Below are positions 7,203 to 9,198 of a DNA stretch of 9,198 nucleotides, piece by piece. A program made the position numbers and the translations under genes. Location: the NCBI GenBank assembly GCA_003023535.1, contig PXSC01000150.1, forward strand, positions 1-9,198, read 5' to 3'. This DNA is from Halobacteriales archaeon QS_9_70_65 (lineage in GTDB: Archaea; Halobacteriota; Halobacteria; Halobacteriales; Haloarculaceae). The notes under the pieces were generated by a model. That model made no database searches. It was given only the letters and a program-made list of their open reading frames with translations, and had not been told where the DNA came from. Each line of letters opens with the position of its first letter. The stretch's first letter is position 1.

Positions 7203-7230
7203 GGCGCCGGATGCCGGGGAGTCCGGTGCC
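7203..7230. repeat. Inverted repeat with 9-bp arms (8/9 match)
   Basis: GGCGCCGGA (7203-7211) and TCCGGTGCC (7222-7230) pair at 8 of 9 positions, the ninth being a possible G-U wobble as RNA, around a 10-nt loop. Confidence 0.4.
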
Positions 7231-7270
7231 GGTGGTCGGGCGCTCGCGGCGGGCCGTGTGTTTCGCCATC

Positions 7271-7289
7271 ACGACGAGAAAAGCGTCGT
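7271..7289. repeat. Perfect 6-bp hairpin
   Basis: ACGACG (7271-7276) and CGTCGT (7284-7289) flank the loop AGAAAAG. Followed on the minus strand by downstream noncoding DNA of the nitrilase gene, it could contribute to termination; a second small stem (GGCAT/ATGCC, 7293-7310) lies next to it. Confidence 0.35.
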
Positions 7290-7343
7290 TCAGGCATGAC
7301 AGAGTATGCCGTCATCGCGTATAAACCCTGTTGTCCGGGAAGG

Positions 7344-8083
7344 TTACCGGCGGTCGTCGAGGGCGGGAAACTCCGCCCGGACCGTCTCGACGCGGTCGGG
7401 CGAGCGACCGACGAGGTCCGGGTCGGCGTCGACGTCGACGGCCGCCGAGCCGTTGACCGCGCCGATGTACAGCAGGTTCTCGACGGCGCGGGCCCGCGGC
7501 AGCAGCTTCCAGTGCTCGACGCGGGGGTACGGCCAGGCGCTCGGCACCAGAACGAGCGTCGCGCCGGCGTCGACGAGTCGGCGGTACAGTTCCGGGAACC
7601 GGAGGTCGTAGCAGGTCGTCACGCCGACGGTGTGGCCGCCGAGGTCGGCCGTCGGCAGGTTCTCGCCGGCAACCAGTAGTTCGGCCTCCGCGGAGTCGTA
7701 GCCGAAGAGGTGGTGCTTCCGGTAAACGAGCCGCCGGTCGCCGTCGGCGTCGAAGAGGACGGCGGTGTTCGCGAGTCCCTCGGGATCGGGGACGGACTCG
7801 CCGGCGGCCGCCGACGCCGCCAGGTCCTCGAGACCGTCCCCGCGAGAACGGCGACGTCGTTGGCGACGGCCGCCTCCCGGAGCCGTCGGTGGGTCGGGCC
7901 GCCGAGCGGCCCGGCCGCGTCGGCGTAGTCGTCGAAGGCGAAGTAGCCGACGTCGAACAGCTCCGGTAGCGCGACGCAGTCGGCACCGTCGGCCGCGGCC
8001 CGCTCGACGGCCGCGACGGCGCGGTCGACGTTGGCCTCGACGGCGCCGCGCTCGACGGCCTGCTGGGCGAGCGCGAGTCTCAC
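7344..8083 (-). pseudogene. Nitrilase-superfamily (carbon-nitrogen) hydrolase, frameshifted and internally shortened
   Basis: The gene reads on the minus strand from a GTG at 8083-8081 as MRLALAQQAVERG..., with the superfamily triad Glu41 (LPELF), Lys123 (YRKHHLFGY) and Cys158 (TTCYDLRFPELY). The family hydrolyses carbon-nitrogen bonds of amides or nitriles; the pattern resembles omega-amidase-like enzymes, but the substrate is not determined. Near 7830 the frame changes after AGTV; removing one base would explain it, with LEDLAASAAAG... in the new frame ending at TGA 7346-7344. A second anomaly is near 7400: LVGRS is normally followed by a TVYDPWG-type strand, but here it joins straight to PDRVETVRAEF, an apparent in-frame loss of about 20-25 codons. 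The GTG start overlaps the SRPBCC stop in GTGA (8083-8080), so the two were translationally coupled. As sequenced the protein is non-functional. Confidence 0.8.
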
Positions 8084-8505
8084 GGCTCGAGAAACGCCCG
8101 GGCGTCGGCCTCGAGGTTGGCCAGCTCGTCGTCGAGCTTCCGCTTGAAGTACGTCTCCACGCCCGGCAGTCGGCCGTCGACGATGAATCGGTTAATGAGC
8201 CGTGTGTCGCGGTCGTCGGTCGCCTCGAGGGTGTGTTCGCCCTGGACGTTCATCGCCCGCGAGCGGCCGACGAACTCGACGTACCGCGGCTCGTCGAGTT
8301 CGACGTCCTCGGTCTCGACGGTGATGGTCCGGTCCAGCCGCGGGACGGGCAGCTCGACGTGCCAGGTGGCGGTCCGGTCGCCGGTCGTCTCGAAGTCCTC
8401 GACGACGCTTATCGCCCCGGCGCGGCGCTCGGCGTCGGCGATGAACGCCCAGACGTCCGGCGGCGGGGCGGGGAGTTCGAACACCCGCTCGACGCGAACG
8501 GTCAT
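8080..8505 (-). CDS. SRPBCC family protein (polyketide cyclase/CoxG-like)
   Basis: This is a complete 141-residue protein starting MTVRVERVFELPAPPPDVW, with the N-terminal strand and P-x-x-x-V-W helix of the START/SRPBCC helix-grip fold. The later RAGAISVVEDFE, VEFVGRS and NRFIVDG segments match the CoxG-like haloarchaeal branch. Such proteins form a hydrophobic ligand pocket; the ligand is unknown. The ATG at 8505 is chosen over an in-frame upstream extension to 8532 because an A/T-rich box (8531-8536) lies 26-31 nt upstream and the extra residues are unlike the family. Its stop codon overlaps the GTG of the nitrilase-family gene by the GTGA arrangement, so both likely belong to one operon. 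Frame and length look normal, in contrast to its partner. Confidence 0.82.
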   Translation of the reverse strand: MTVRVERVFELPAPPPDVWAFIADAERRAGAISVVEDFETTGDRTATWHVELPVPRLDRTITVETEDVELDEPRYVEFVGRSRAMNVQGEHTLEATDDRDTRLINRFIVDGRLPGVETYFKRKLDDELANLEADARAFLEP

Positions 8506-8530
8506 GACCGTCCGGAGGGGAGGCGGGGAC

Positions 8531-8537
8531 AAAAAAG
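8531..8537 (-). promoter_or_regulatory. TATA-like box for the SRPBCC-nitrilase operon
   Basis: CTTTTTT on the minus strand lies 26-32 nt before the ATG at 8505, in GC-rich surroundings and without a Shine-Dalgarno sequence. It fits a leaderless operon promoter. Confidence 0.5.
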
Positions 8538-8587
8538 GCCGTCGTCGCGTGCCCGCGGGCCGGCCGTCAGCGGTTTCGAGGCGGAGC

Positions 8588-8630
8588 CTCCGGCCTCAAG
8601 GAGTGAGCGACGCGAACGAGTAGGCCGGAG
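8588..8630. repeat. Inverted repeat with perfect 9-bp arms
   Basis: CTCCGGCCT (8588-8596) and AGGCCGGAG (8622-8630) are perfect complements around a 25-nt loop containing GAGCGACGCGAACGAG. It overlaps a smaller stem (GAGGC/GCCTC, 8578-8597). It lies between the divergent SRPBCC and TnpB genes, just outside the probable left end of the element. Confidence 0.5.
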
Positions 8631-8688
8631 AGGAAGCCGACAACTCCGACACATTCCATGAACTATTGACCCTCCTCCCTCCCTGATA

Positions 8689-8696
8689 TTGATAAA
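8689..8696 (+). promoter_or_regulatory. TATA-like box of tnpB, overlapping a TTGAT flank
   Basis: TTGATAAA lies 23-30 nt before the tnpB ATG at 8719. The first five bases equal the TTGAT target known for ISDra2-type elements, so host sequence may supply part of the promoter. Confidence 0.35.
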
Positions 8697-8704
8697 CCAT
8701 CATG

Positions 8705-8721
8705 CATACGTTTGACGTATG
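8705..8721 (+). repeat. Perfect 6-bp hairpin at the element's left end
   Basis: CATACG and CGTATG pair around TTTGA; the last three bases are the tnpB start codon. It fits the subterminal hairpin bound by TnpA in IS200/IS605 elements and could also affect translation initiation. Confidence 0.5.
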
Positions 8722-9198
8722 GAGGTGCGGCGGACAGTCCCGGTCAAACTCGACGTGGACAGTGACGACGCCGCACTTCTGCACGAAACAGTAGACGAGT
8801 TTTTGTGGGCCGCCAACCACGTCGTAGACCACGCTTGGCAGGGCGAGTACAAGACGACCAGCAAGGCACAGTTGCAGGAGGAAACCTACGACGAGGTGCG
8901 CGACCGGACACGGTTGCACGCGAATCTCGTTCAGAACGCTCGCAACAAGGCTGCTGACGCCGTACAGGGCGTTGTCGCTCGCTGGAGACAGGGCGAGTAC
9001 GCGGGCAAACCACGCTTCTCGAATCCGACCGCCGTGTACGATAAGCGGTGTGCCACCTTCCACGACGAGTGCGTGTCACTGGCCACCGTTGAGAGACGTA
9101 TCGAAGTCGAGTACGTCCTCCCCGACCCCGCCCGCGATACACCCCACAGTCGGTATCTTGACAACGACGATTACGAAGTGACGGGCGCGGAACTGCAC
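8719..9198 (+). CDS. tnpB: IS200/IS605 family RNA-guided endonuclease TnpB, N-terminal 160 residues (partial)
   Basis: An uninterrupted frame from ATG 8719 runs off the window end. It starts [20 protein letters not shown] and contains [31 protein letters not shown] and [19 protein letters not shown], the familiar N-terminal domains of haloarchaeal IS1341-type TnpB. TnpB is an RNA-guided DNA nuclease related to Cas12 that promotes retention of its element. About 160 of an expected 400-430 residues are present; the RuvC-like catalytic residues and zinc finger would be downstream and cannot be checked. Codon use is somewhat less GC-biased (GAA, ACA, GTA, TTG, AGA occur) than in the neighbouring metabolic genes, consistent with mobility. 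The start is supported by homology and by the box at 8689-8696. Confidence 0.85.
   Translation, partial: MEVRRTVPVKLDVDSDDAALLHETVDEFLWAANHVVDHAWQGEYKTTSKAQLQEETYDEVRDRTRLHANLVQNARNKAADAVQGVVARWRQGEYAGKPRFSNPTAVYDKRCATFHDECVSLATVERRIEVEYVLPDPARDTPHSRYLDNDDYEVTGAELH

Larger units (their letters stand above)
6934..7343. other. 410-bp noncoding stretch between convergent genes, rich in inverted repeats
   Basis: No supportable gene occurs here; the longer open frames are basic and motif-free. The stretch contains at least five successive stem-loop-capable segments, listed separately or in the findings. It lies between the 3' ends of the small plus-strand ORF and the minus-strand nitrilase gene, so it may hold terminators for both, a structured RNA, or mobile-element remnants. 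Confidence 0.5.
8694..9198 (+). mobile_element. Left end and N-terminal part of an IS200/IS605-type (IS1341-like) TnpB element
   Basis: The probable left boundary follows TTGAT (8689-8693), the target motif of ISDra2-type elements. Eleven nt further in is a perfect 6-bp hairpin (CATACG 8705-8710, loop TTTGA, CGTATG 8716-8721), as expected for the subterminal hairpin of IS200/IS605 ends. The tnpB frame begins inside that hairpin. No tnpA is seen in the window, so this looks like a tnpB-only (IS1341-type) element. The right end and its guide-RNA region lie beyond the window. Confidence 0.5.

Noticed and set aside
7055..7315. Minus-strand open frame downstream of the nitrilase gene, with TTTATA nearby
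   Set aside because: The box is only a few bases before the ATG instead of about 25, and the translation is basic and motif-free.
8596..9063. Minus-strand open frame antisense to tnpB
   Set aside because: The plus strand encodes an uninterrupted, clearly homologous TnpB N-terminus here; the antisense translation has no family features.
1..9198. CRISPR array, rRNA or prophage genes
   Set aside because: No regularly spaced direct repeats, no rRNA-like sequence and no structural or packaging phage genes were found on reading both strands.

Overview
The window looks like a haloarchaeal (class Halobacteria) chromosome segment. The DNA is GC-rich with strong third-position GC. The predicted proteins are acidic, and several match families I know mainly from haloarchaea (DUF5797, DUF5787, IS1341-type TnpB). 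Most genes have a T-rich TATA-like box 23-35 nt before the start codon and no Shine-Dalgarno sequence, the usual layout of leaderless haloarchaeal transcripts.

Layout. The 5' end of an unrecognised minus-strand gene (1-62) diverges from an intact DUF5797 winged-helix-like protein (208-690). This converges, with overlapping stop codons, on a frameshifted DUF5787 gene (687-1659, minus). Next comes an exported/membrane protein with a CPVC motif (1806-2969), then a 600-bp gene-free gap. After the gap are a Tat-exported, C-terminally anchored PQQ-like beta-propeller (3570-4770, broken), an aldehyde dehydrogenase (4864-6208, broken), and a Doc/Fic-type toxin gene (6333-6729, frameshifted) followed after 3 nt by a small acidic ORF (6733-6933). 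A roughly 400-bp noncoding stretch packed with inverted repeats (6934-7343) separates these from a minus-strand two-gene operon: an SRPBCC-family protein (8080-8505) and a nitrilase-superfamily hydrolase (7344-8083, broken). The right edge carries the left end and N-terminal third of an IS200/IS605-type (IS1341-like) TnpB element (8719 to the window end).

The most striking property is damage. Five of the ten genes seen for most or all of their length carry frameshifts. Three of them also lack internal blocks, measurable against family spacing or repeat period: about 74 bp in the propeller; about 38 codons including the catalytic Glu, plus about two dozen codons, in the aldehyde dehydrogenase; about 20-25 codons in the nitrilase. 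The neighbouring DUF5797, CPVC membrane protein, SRPBCC protein and TnpB frames are clean. Either this is a decaying accessory region or the assembly is faulty; the sequence alone cannot decide.

Functionally the genes do not form one pathway. There is a candidate toxin-antitoxin-like pair (Doc plus small ORF), a translationally coupled SRPBCC-nitrilase pair, and a TnpB element whose left end shows a TTGAT flank and a subterminal hairpin.
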